58,546 nucleotides of DNA, from assembly GCA_934402055.1 (NCBI GenBank), contig CAKRTC010000011.1:1-58546 (forward strand). Direction: 5' to 3'. The notes beneath the pieces were generated by a model. The model was not told where the DNA came from. It saw only the letters and a list, made by a program, of their open reading frames with translations, and ran no database searches. The translations under genes were made by a program, and so were the position numbers. Source of the stretch: an uncultured Lachnospiraceae bacterium (GTDB taxonomy: Bacteria > Bacillota > Clostridia > Lachnospirales > Lachnospiraceae). This document shows, piece after piece, positions 35,291 to 43,041 of the stretch (the stretch's first letter is position 1; the number at the start of each line of letters is the position of its first letter).

Positions 35291-36565
35291 ATGTCAGAAA
35301 AAATAGTTTCGGTAAAGGCAAGACAGCTTATAGATTGTAAATGCAGACCTATGGTAGAGGTAGATGTTATAACTGAACATGGATATTTAGGTCGCGGTTC
35401 CGCTCCCACCGGCTCGACTGTAGGAATGTATGAAAGCTATGTACTCCGCGATAATGATCCTAATGAATATAACGGAAAAAGTGTACATAAAGCAGTTGCC
35501 AATGTTAATGATATAATAGCTCCGGCTATCATAGGCATGGAGGTCACCAAGCAAAAAGCTATTGATTACAAAATGATCGAGCTCGACGGAACAGAAAATA
35601 AATCAAAGCTTGGCGGTAATGCCATATACGCCGTATCCGTTGCTGTTTTCAGAGCTGCGGCAGCTTCAATGCATACAGAGCTATACAATTATATAGCCGG
35701 CGAAAGGATCAAGACAGTACCTGTTCCGAGCTTTAATGTCATAAACGGAGGAAGAAACTTCGGTATCACTCAAGCCTTTAATGAATTCATAGTAATGCCG
35801 TGGAAGGCCAAGGATGTTTATGACGCTGTGGAAACCGGTGTCCGCATCTTTGAACAGCTCCCCAAGACTATAGAAAAGCGTTTCGGAACACCTGCTATGG
35901 TAGGTCGTTCCTACGGATACACAGCACCAAGTGAGGATCCGGCAGAAGTACTTGATACCATCATGCAGGCTGCAGATGAATGCGGTGCAGCAGACAAGAT
36001 CTCTCTTGCTCTCGACTGCGCTTCAAGCGAGATGTATGATGCCGAAAGTAAGACCTATCTCCTTAAGGGTGAGCACGTCAGCTCCGATGAACTGATCGAT
36101 TATGTCAGAGAGCTTACTGACAGCTTTGATTTTGTCTTTGTTGAAGATCTGCTTGACGAAAACGACTGGGATGCATTTCCTAATGCGGTCAGCCGAATCA
36201 CAAAAACCAATATCATAGGTGACGATTTCATAGTAACCAACCGCAAGAGGATCGAACAGGCCTATGCCATGAACGGAATAGCCGGCTTTATACTTAAGCC
36301 TAATCAGGTCGGCACCATAAGTGAAGCTCTTGAAACCTATGATTTTGCCGTAAAGCACGGACTTCTCGCCATAACCAGCGGTCGAAGCGGCGGTGTTATA
36401 GATGACGTAGTTATGGATCTTGCCGTCGGCTTACAGATAGGCTTTATAAAGAACGGTGCTCCCCGCTCCGGAGAGCGCATTTCCAAACTCAATTTCCTCA
36501 TGCGTGCCTGCTCACTGAATGAGGGCTGCAAAATGGCTGATATAAGTAAGGTTATACGCTTTTAA
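35291..36565 (+). CDS. Enolase-superfamily paralogue with altered active site
   Basis: 424-aa protein clearly homologous to enolase over its full length (LDGTENKSKLGGNAI, LALDCASSEMY, FVEDLLDENDW, IIGDDFIVTN, LKPNQVGT). Metal ligands Asp/Glu/Asp and the catalytic lysines (LKPNQ and IKNGA) are kept. By alignment to E. coli enolase, His158 (GGxHA) is Asn (GGRNFG), Glu208 (GDEGG) is Ser (GRSYG) and His369 (SHRSGET) is Gly (SGRSGGV). It is therefore unlikely to be the glycolytic enolase and probably acts on another acid. Start at MSEKIVSV (35291), AGGA about eight bases upstream. It follows the kinase gene by 79 bp and precedes the regulator by 28 bp. Confidence 0.88.
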   Translation: MSEKIVSVKARQLIDCKCRPMVEVDVITEHGYLGRGSAPTGSTVGMYESYVLRDNDPNEYNGKSVHKAVANVNDIIAPAIIGMEVTKQKAIDYKMIELDGTENKSKLGGNAIYAVSVAVFRAAAASMHTELYNYIAGERIKTVPVPSFNVINGGRNFGITQAFNEFIVMPWKAKDVYDAVETGVRIFEQLPKTIEKRFGTPAMVGRSYGYTAPSEDPAEVLDTIMQAADECGAADKISLALDCASSEMYDAESKTYLLKGEHVSSDELIDYVRELTDSFDFVFVEDLLDENDWDAFPNAVSRITKTNIIGDDFIVTNRKRIEQAYAMNGIAGFILKPNQVGTISEALETYDFAVKHGLLAITSGRSGGVIDDVVMDLAVGLQIGFIKNGAPRSGERISKLNFLMRACSLNEGCKMADISKVIRF

Positions 36566-36593
36566 ATATCGGTGATTATAGGATCAAAGATAT

Positions 36594-37442
36594 ATGGACA
36601 AAATACACGACATAATAACACACAGATTCGATTCCTACACCAAGAGTCATCGTGCGGTGGCAGGATATATCTCCGAAAATTATGATGAGTCTGCATTTAT
36701 GACCCTTGAACAGCTTGCCGCGGCAGCCGGGGTCAGCACGACCACTGTAGTAAGGTTTGCAAAGGAACTGGGATTTGAGGGATATTCGGAAATGCAGAAG
36801 GCTCTGCGTTCAGACCTTAAGGCCAAGGCAGGACTCCCTGAAAGATTTGACGAGACAAGCCTCGATATTCCAGAGGATGCCTTACTCAGAAAATGCATGC
36901 AGACCGATATAGCAAATATAGAACAGACTTTTCATGCAAATGATCTATCCAAGCTTCACGAGGCTATATATATGCTCTCACAGCCTGTGGATCTCTATCT
37001 GCTTGGAATGAGACGTTCTTATTCGCTTGCAAGCTACGCCTTTTCACATTTCGGACAGATACGACGGGACGTACATATTATTAATGCAACGGGACTGAAC
37101 TATCCCGAGGAGATACTGCCCGCAAAAAAAGGCGATATCTGCCTTGCCTTCATATTCCCGAGATACAGCCATACAACGCTTACACAGTTGGCTTATCTTA
37201 AAAACAAAGGCGTCAGGATAATCCTTATCACAAGTATCAATCATGCTGCCGTTGACCGCTATGCGGATCTTATACTCTGCTGTGAGACCAGCAGCAATTC
37301 CGCCAAGTCCTCTTATGCCGGTCCTATCGCACTCATCAATTATCTTACGACCGCATACATGCAGAACAACAAAGCAAGCTCAATGGAGATGCTCACCGAA
37401 ACCGAACAAGTCCTCATGGACAACATGATGCTTGGCTTTTGA
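36594..37442 (+). CDS. MurR/RpiR-family transcriptional regulator
   Basis: 282-aa regulator with an N-terminal RpiR helix-turn-helix (LEQLAAAAGVSTTTVVRFAKELGFEGYSEMQ, split here as family motif positions 38-68) and a C-terminal SIS domain that senses phosphosugars. It is the last gene of the kinase/enolase-like operon and likely regulates it, with the operator probably in the 33.4-33.8 kb region. Its ligand may be the phosphorylated intermediate of that pathway, which is inference. A structured repeat begins at its stop codon. Confidence 0.92.
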   Translation: MDKIHDIITHRFDSYTKSHRAVAGYISENYDESAFMTLEQLAAAAGVSTTTVVRFAKELGFEGYSEMQKALRSDLKAKAGLPERFDETSLDIPEDALLRKCMQTDIANIEQTFHANDLSKLHEAIYMLSQPVDLYLLGMRRSYSLASYAFSHFGQIRRDVHIINATGLNYPEEILPAKKGDICLAFIFPRYSHTTLTQLAYLKNKGVRIILITSINHAAVDRYADLILCCETSSNSAKSSYAGPIALINYLTTAYMQNNKASSMEMLTETEQVLMDNMMLGF

Positions 37443-37613
37443 GCGCATAAAACGTCGGATGGCAAAAGCAGGCACTTATGCCATCGGCATAAAGGCGCCT
37501 GCTTTTATCAGACGACTTAACGTACATGAGTATGTAGAGCGGCAGCTCGGAATACGAATGTACGTAGAATCACGAAAGCACGTAAGTGCGAAGTGATTCG
37601 TGTTTTATGCGCT
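37442..37613 (+). repeat. 172-bp structured element D
   Basis: Terminal inverted repeats AGCGCATAAAAC (37442-37453) and GTTTTATGCGCT (37602-37613). Inside are three hairpins in the same order as copies A and B: GTCG/CGAC enclosing a terminator-like stem; CGTACAT/ATGTACG enclosing GTAT/ATAC and GAGC/GCTC; GAATCAC/GTGATTC enclosing GCAC/GTGC. The stem sequences differ from copy A, but the internal-loop bases (GA/GA, GGA, GAA) are the same. Confidence 0.8.
37464..37506 (+). terminator. Terminator of the kinase/enolase-like/rpiR operon
   Basis: AAAAGCAGGC/GCCTGCTTTT outer stem with an inner TTATGCC/GGCATAA stem, ending in TTTTAT. It forms the first hairpin of element D. Confidence 0.85.
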
Positions 37614-37855
37614 TTACTTTATACTCAAACGTTTCTTAACGTACATGAGTATGTAGAGCGGCAGCTCGGAATACGAATGTACGTAGAATCACGAAAGCAC
37701 GTAAGTGCGAAGTGATTCGTGTTTTATGCGCTTTACTTTATACTCAAACGTTTCTTAACGTACATGAGTATGTAGAGCGATAGCTCGGAATACGAATGTA
37801 CGTAGAATCACGGGAGCACGGCAGTGCGAAGTGATTTGTGTTTTATGCGCTTTAC
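37519..37855 (+). repeat. Three tandem 119-bp units (hairpins 2 and 3 of element D)
   Basis: Units start at 37519, 37638 and 37757, each beginning AACGTACATGAG and carrying the last two hairpins of element D. Units 1 and 2 are nearly identical. Unit 3 differs mainly in loops (GATA instead of GGCA, GGCA instead of GTAA) while the stems are kept. The third unit is cut short before the cstA terminator. Confidence 0.92.
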
Positions 37856-37857
37856 TT

Positions 37858-37892
37858 AAAAATGCACGGAGTTTCTCGCCCCGTGCATTTTT
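37858..37892 (-). terminator. cstA terminator (bidirectional)
   Basis: AAAAATGCACGG/CCGTGCATTTTT stem, with A and T tracts on both sides, 14 bp past the cstA stop codon. Confidence 0.9.
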
Positions 37893-37905
37893 ATCTTATT
37901 TTGTA

Positions 37906-39627
37906 TTAAGCAGCCTGCTTCTTGCCGGCATTCTTGATAGTAGTAATACCCTCAACAGCAAGTACTACAGAAAGCACTATAAGGAGTACGCTCAGAACCA
38001 CCTGAACATACGGACCCCAGTCTGCTCCGCCTGCCGAAATAGCAGCCATCTGTGCCTTGGCATTGAGAATAAGTGATGAGATCGTAACAATGAGCATGAA
38101 TCCCATCGGGAAGAGGAACATCTTGTTGTTCTTTCCGACATTCCCAAGCCATGCGGCAACTGCCAAAAGTCCGAGTGCGGCAAGGAGCTGGTTGGCAGAT
38201 CCGAACAATGCCCAGATCTTTGCATATCCGTTAAGTCCTAAAATGATACCAAGCACAACTGTGATGATGGTGGCAACATAAGGATTTGCAAGCACCTTTT
38301 TGGCACCGGAAACATTTTCAATGGTCTCTCCCTTAGTGCTGTCGATCCAGAACTCCTGGAACATAAATCTTGCAAGACGTGTAGCCGTGTCAAGAGAGGT
38401 AAGGCAGAACGCCGAATATGTAAGCACAAGTAAAGTATAGAGAATATCGTAGGTTCCCGGAATAGTGTCATCGATCATATGAGCGATTCCGCCTCCGAAG
38501 ATGGCAGTTGCACCCTTAAGTGCGGCATCCGGATGCTCTCCGTTCCACTTGTAAGCATAAGCTATAGCACAAAGTGTAAGAACCGCAAGTACACACTCTA
38601 TAAGCATTCCGCCGTAAGCGATAGGCTTGGCATCTGTTTCCTTATCAAGCTGCTTTGATGTTGTTCCCGATGATACCAGTGAATGGAATCCTGAGATAGC
38701 TCCGCAGGCAATGGTTGTAAAGAGAACCGGGAATACATAGCTTGTGGACTCGGCAGACTGAATTGCCGGAAGGCTGTCCATAGAAGGATGAGCAACAACT
38801 ACAGCAACAACTGCAAGTGCAAGCATAGCGTAAAGCAGGAAGGATGAGAGATAATCTCTCGGCTGGAGAAGGATCCATACAGGTGTTACCGATGCAATTG
38901 CAATATAAACACCTACGATCCACATCCAGGTATTAGCCTTTAAATAAAGCGGATGGAAGTTCATTCCGATAGCGATGATGGCAACGATAGCAACAACACC
39001 GCCGATAGTTGCAACACCCATAGGCATGTTACGGCGATATACAAGGATACCGAAAACTATTGCAATGAGGATGAAGAGCAATGAAACCATTGCAACTCTT
39101 GCATTTCCGAGTGAAGCCTCTGCATTGAGCACACCGCTCTCATCGAAGGTAGCACCGAAGGTACCTGCAACGATAGATGCAAATGCGGCAACAACGAGGA
39201 TAAGTGTAAGGTAAGAGAAGATGATGAAGAGACGCTTTGCTCTTACCGACATATTTGCGGAAATAATCTCACCGATAGACTTTCCGCCATGGCGAACAGA
39301 TGCAAAAAGAGCACCGAAGTCATGTACACCACCGAAGAAGATACCTCCGATAAGTATCCACAATGTACATGCCAGCCAGCCGAAGCCGAGAGTTACGGCA
39401 CTGATAGGTCCGGTTATAGGACCTGCACCTGCGATAGACGAGAAATGATGACCCATAAGAATAGGAGCCTTGGCAGGAACATAGTCAACGCCATCCTCCA
39501 TGGTATGAGCCGGAGTAGGAGTATCATTCTCACCGACACCCCACTGCTTGCAGAGCCAGCCGCCGTATAAAACATATCCAGCAAACAGGACTGCACAGCT
39601 GATGATAAGTAAAACTAAACCATTCAT
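37906..39627 (-). CDS. cstA: Carbon starvation protein CstA-family transporter
   Basis: 573-aa polytopic membrane protein of the CstA/BtsT family, which includes pyruvate:proton symporters and peptide-uptake proteins. The family motifs GHHFSSIAGAGPITGP and GGVHDFGALFASVRHGGKSI are near the N-terminus, followed by many hydrophobic helices and SGFHSLVSSGTTSKQL. It is shorter than the 700-residue E. coli CstA, like many Firmicute versions. A small gene lies 23 bp upstream on the same strand and may be its partner. Confidence 0.93.
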   Translation of the reverse strand: MNGLVLLIISCAVLFAGYVLYGGWLCKQWGVGENDTPTPAHTMEDGVDYVPAKAPILMGHHFSSIAGAGPITGPISAVTLGFGWLACTLWILIGGIFFGGVHDFGALFASVRHGGKSIGEIISANMSVRAKRLFIIFSYLTLILVVAAFASIVAGTFGATFDESGVLNAEASLGNARVAMVSLLFILIAIVFGILVYRRNMPMGVATIGGVVAIVAIIAIGMNFHPLYLKANTWMWIVGVYIAIASVTPVWILLQPRDYLSSFLLYAMLALAVVAVVVAHPSMDSLPAIQSAESTSYVFPVLFTTIACGAISGFHSLVSSGTTSKQLDKETDAKPIAYGGMLIECVLAVLTLCAIAYAYKWNGEHPDAALKGATAIFGGGIAHMIDDTIPGTYDILYTLLVLTYSAFCLTSLDTATRLARFMFQEFWIDSTKGETIENVSGAKKVLANPYVATIITVVLGIILGLNGYAKIWALFGSANQLLAALGLLAVAAWLGNVGKNNKMFLFPMGFMLIVTISSLILNAKAQMAAISAGGADWGPYVQVVLSVLLIVLSVVLAVEGITTIKNAGKKQAA

Positions 39628-39650
39628 TGTTTGTTACACCCCTTTTTGTT

Positions 39651-40172
39651 TCACCTTTGAAACATTTTTTTCTTGGGAACCACAATGCTTTTCAGGAATT
39701 TTGCCGTATTACGTCCATCACCGTTTGTAATGACCTTGCTGTCCGATACAGTGATAACAGCCGTATGGACCTCCTCCCAGCCCTTAAGACCGAAAGTAAA
39801 ATCCTTCCTGTATCTATAGCCCTTAACAGCCTTCACAACTGCCGAATCTGCATGATCACAGATAAATAACGCGGTAACGTAAGAGCTCCTGTGATCCTTA
39901 TCGGGTGAGATCTTAGCCTCTCCCTCGGTTCTCGCAAGCTCAATACATTTCATGACTTCGTCCGAGGTAAATGTATCCGCCGTAAATACATACAGATAAT
40001 CATTACTGTTTGCGCTCCATACGGTTACTTTCCTGCTCAGAACATATGTACTGTCGGTAGAATGAAATTCCCCTACTGCAGCAAACGGTGCTTCATCCTC
40101 ACCGTGCCGCGTCATATCATACCAAGTACAGTATGCATCATATATTCTGTCAAAAATCTCGGTTCTCGTCAT
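39651..40172 (-). CDS. Hypothetical protein upstream of cstA
   Basis: 173-aa soluble protein, mixed alpha/beta by composition, possibly with an NTF2/SnoaL-like fold (aromatic-rich N-terminus, ending WEEVHTAVITVSDSKVITN). I do not recognise a named family. AAGGGTG ribosome site before the ATG. It is 23 bp upstream of cstA on the same strand, so the two are probably co-transcribed and functionally linked. Confidence 0.72.
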   Translation of the reverse strand: MTRTEIFDRIYDAYCTWYDMTRHGEDEAPFAAVGEFHSTDSTYVLSRKVTVWSANSNDYLYVFTADTFTSDEVMKCIELARTEGEAKISPDKDHRSSYVTALFICDHADSAVVKAVKGYRYRKDFTFGLKGWEEVHTAVITVSDSKVITNGDGRNTAKFLKSIVVPKKKMFQR

Positions 40173-40572
40173 ACAACACCCTTCAAAACATGTAATTACC
40201 TGAGTTTATATACTAAACACTTTAATGCTCTGATGCAAGATGTTTTAATAAAAGTACACATATTTATGCAATATTTTTGTGCAGATTATTGTTTTGTATA
40301 AGATGCAAACAAAAACACTGCCTGTATAAAAACAAGCAGTGTCAATATTTTAACAATCTTTGTGTTCTGTTTGTGTTTTGTTTTGCCCGATTATTTTCCG
40401 GATCAATTATCACGCTTTTGCATAAATACAAAAAACTCTGTATATTTTCGCAGCAGGATGTGCCTTGCCTCCCACTGAAGCCGCGCGGTCTCACGCAGCT
40501 TTTTCAGCTAAACGCGAGTGCGCATCCCTCAGAGCTGTTTTTCATGGACACAATTTCCCACGAAACAGTAAA
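40173..40572. other. Intergenic region between nadE and the cstA unit
   Basis: 400 bp, AT-rich, no supported gene. It holds a hairpin (AACACTGC/GCAGTGT, 40315-40342) and a degenerate repeat (40487-40570). The promoter of the cstA unit should lie in its left part, but I see no clear hexamers. Confidence 0.5.
40487..40570. repeat. Degenerate hairpin repeat, copy 3
   Basis: Resembles 9046-9131 and 21874-21963: GCGGTC, a T-tract, GCGAG, GCGCATCC, TTTTTCAT, then CCCACGAAA. The closing arms (TTTCATGG with CCCACGAAA) differ from copy 1 in a compensated way. Confidence 0.45.
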
Positions 40573-42501
40573 TCATAGTTCCTCAAGCTCTGCGAGCCAC
40601 AAAGCCGAACAGGTATCACTTGCCATACGGAGATCTCCTCTCGGAGACAGGCATACGGTTCCGACCTTAGGTCCGTCCGGCAGACAGCTTCGCTTAAACT
40701 GCTGTGAGAAAAATCTGCGGAAGAAATTCTTCTCCCATTTCAGTATAGTCTCTCTGTCATAGCTGTCACCGAAGGCATACTCCGCAAGTCTGAATATGCG
40801 CTTAGGCGAAGAATTATTTCTGAGGAAGTGATACAGAAAGAAATCATGCAGCTCATAAGGGCCTACAAGATCCTCTGTTCTCTGTGCTATGCTTCCGTCC
40901 GTCTCGGGCGGCAGAAGCTCAGGGCTTACAGGTGTATCAAGCACATCATACAATATGCTCTTGACCTTGTCCGAGCCGCAGATGTCGGCATAATAAGCAA
41001 CCAGGTAACGTACCAGGGTCTTCGGAACCCCGGCATTTACACCGTACATGGACATATGATCGCCGTTATAGGTTGCCCATCCGAGAGCAAGCTCCGACAT
41101 ATCTCCGGTTCCGACTACGAGACCTCCGAATTTATTGGCAATATCCATAAGCAGCATGGTACGCATACGTGCCTGACAATTCTCATAGGTAGTATCATGT
41201 ACGCTCTCATCATGTTCTATTTCCTTGAAATGAAGTCTGACAGCCTCGGAAATATTAATCTCCTTAAAGCTTATGCCAAGCTCATGTATAAGCGACACGG
41301 CATTGTCATAGGTCCTGTCCGTCGTACCGAAGCCCGGCATAGTCACGCCTATTACGCCCTCACGTGAAAGTCCCAGCTTATCAAAGGCACGGACGGCAAC
41401 TATAAGAGCAAGTGTCGAATCAAGTCCTCCGGAAATGCCTATAACGGCAGTCTTGGCTCCGGTATGCTTGATACGCTTCATAAGTCCGTAGGTCTGAATA
41501 TCAAGTATCTCCTCGCAGCGGCGTTCTCTCTTGGTATTATCACTTGGCACAAAAGGATGAGGATCGATAAAGCGAGTAAGAACAGTCTCGGTATCCTCAA
41601 GATCAAAATACAAGGTCTCAGGGATAAAAGTATCCGCATAATCATTTTCAGCAGCAGGGAAGGTACTCATATGCTCACGTCTCGACTTGATAAGATTGAG
41701 GTCTATCTCGGTCATTATCACGCCTGTTGTAAAGAGCTTACTCTCCTTAAGCACCGTGCCTGCCTCCGCTATGACATTATGACCAGAGAAAACAACATCT
41801 GTCGTGGACTCCTCCCATGCGGCATTTGCATAGATATATGCCGAATAGCTGCGTGCCGACTGGTCAGCAACAAGCTCTCTGCGGTAAGCACTCTTGCCCG
41901 TGATCTCATTGCTTGCAGAAAGATTGGCTATTACGGAAGCTCCGTTTAATGCAAGCTGTGTGCTCGGAGGCATAGGTACCCAGAGATCCTCACATATCTC
42001 AGCTCCGACCTTGAGCTCAGGCATGCCTACACATTCAAACAAAAGTCCGGCACCGAAAGGAACAAACTCATCTCCTATCCTTATCTCCGTAGGCTCTATA
42101 AATCCCGGCGTGAATTGTCTCGTCTCATAGAACTCGCCGTAATTCGGTACATTAAGCTTAGGCACGAGTCCGAGGATATGTCCCTTATTGACAGCCGCAG
42201 CCACATTGTAGAGCTTGCCGTTGTGGCTGATCGGAAGTCCGACAAAGATCAGGGCATCGATATCCGTACTGAAATCCGCTATATCAAGCAAAGCCTCACG
42301 CGACTTTTGAAGCAGCAGATCATTGAAAAATATATCTCTGCAGGAATATGCGCTTATACTAAGCTCCGGAAAAACAATAAGCTTAGCTCCGCCGGCAGCC
42401 GCTTCCGTTATACGACGCTTGATCTCGGCAAGATTAAATGCTATATCGGCAACTTTGACTTCCGGAGTAACTGCCGCAACCTTTATAAAACCGTCTCTCA
42501 T
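40573..42501 (-). CDS. nadE: Glutamine-dependent NAD+ synthetase
   Basis: 642-aa two-domain enzyme making NAD+ from deamido-NAD, ATP and glutamine. The N-terminal nitrilase-type glutaminase shows its triad (Glu in FPELS, Lys in VPKLNVPNYGEF, Cys in GAEICEDLW). The C-terminal synthetase has the P-loop SGGLDSTLAL, GTGDMSELALGWATYNGDHMSMYGVN and PTDGSxA-like late motifs. Start at MRDGFIKV (42501) with GAGGTG eight bases upstream. A TTG two codons earlier is an alternative. Confidence 0.96.
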   Translation of the reverse strand: MRDGFIKVAAVTPEVKVADIAFNLAEIKRRITEAAAGGAKLIVFPELSISAYSCRDIFFNDLLLQKSREALLDIADFSTDIDALIFVGLPISHNGKLYNVAAAVNKGHILGLVPKLNVPNYGEFYETRQFTPGFIEPTEIRIGDEFVPFGAGLLFECVGMPELKVGAEICEDLWVPMPPSTQLALNGASVIANLSASNEITGKSAYRRELVADQSARSYSAYIYANAAWEESTTDVVFSGHNVIAEAGTVLKESKLFTTGVIMTEIDLNLIKSRREHMSTFPAAENDYADTFIPETLYFDLEDTETVLTRFIDPHPFVPSDNTKRERRCEEILDIQTYGLMKRIKHTGAKTAVIGISGGLDSTLALIVAVRAFDKLGLSREGVIGVTMPGFGTTDRTYDNAVSLIHELGISFKEINISEAVRLHFKEIEHDESVHDTTYENCQARMRTMLLMDIANKFGGLVVGTGDMSELALGWATYNGDHMSMYGVNAGVPKTLVRYLVAYYADICGSDKVKSILYDVLDTPVSPELLPPETDGSIAQRTEDLVGPYELHDFFLYHFLRNNSSPKRIFRLAEYAFGDSYDRETILKWEKNFFRRFFSQQFKRSCLPDGPKVGTVCLSPRGDLRMASDTCSALWLAELEEL

Positions 42502-42725
42502 GCTCAATTCACCTCTAAAATACAGATATCTCTAATATAAATGTGCGGACAAAACAAGTAAAGCGGATATCGGGTTAATCGGGAAATAAAATTTCAGTAT
42601 ATACATACCGGCAGATAAGAATAACGAGCTGCTGCTAAGGCTCCGGCACCGAAAGAAAAATAAGAGGAAATAGAAATAAAAAAAGTGCCTGCACCGCTTC
42701 TCAATAAGCAATACAAGCACTTTAG

Positions 42726-42797
42726 CAGCGCTACAAGGATTCGAACCTTGAAATGACGGAGTCAGAGTCCGTTGCCTTACCATTTGGCGATAGCGCT
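42726..42797 (-). tRNA. tRNA-Gln (anticodon CUG)
   Basis: 72-nt tRNA with acceptor AGCGCTA/TAGCGCT, D arm GCC/GGC, anticodon stem ACGGA/TCCGT, loop CTCTGAC (anticodon CUG, reading CAG), T arm CAAGG/CCTTG and discriminator G. The 3' CCA is not encoded. Confidence 0.95.
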
Positions 42798-42813
42798 AAA
42801 ATCAACATTGCAA

Positions 42814-42841
42814 ATTATATCACAAAACAAAAAAACGTCAA
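42814..42841 (-). promoter_or_regulatory. tRNA-Gln promoter
   Basis: Minus-strand TTGACG (42836-42841), a 16-bp T-rich spacer and TATAAT (42814-42819), 17 bp upstream of the tRNA. Confidence 0.85.
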
Positions 42842-42921
42842 GCAAAAAACAAAAATAATATAAAAAACTTTTCCGTGCCTGAATTTTACTTTATGAGCAG
42901 ATCAACGCAATGTTAGTAATC

Positions 42922-42971
42922 TCGCCAAGTTCACCCGGAAAGTGCCTTTCATTCCGAGATCACCTTGGCGA
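42922..42971. repeat. Nested hairpin between argS and tRNA-Gln
   Basis: TCGCCAAG/CTTGGCGA outer stem (42922-42929 with 42964-42971) enclosing CGGAA/TTCCG and GAAAG/CTTTC stems. It has no T-run, so it is not a typical terminator. Confidence 0.55.
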
Positions 42972-43005
42972 AACCTTACATTTTATATCAGCTTTTTTTA
43001 CCGTC

Positions 43006-43029
43006 TGAAAAGATGACTTATGAGTCATC
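43006..43029 (-). terminator. argS terminator
   Basis: GATGACT/AGTCATC stem with a 4-nt loop, followed by TTTT on the minus strand, 13 bp past the argS stop. Confidence 0.75.
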
Positions 43030-43041
43030 CCCGGCGCAGTA

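Noticed and set aside
37519..37855. Tandem 119-bp units as a CRISPR-like array
   Set aside because: The whole unit is repeated with no variable spacer, and the stems and loops show a hairpin element instead.
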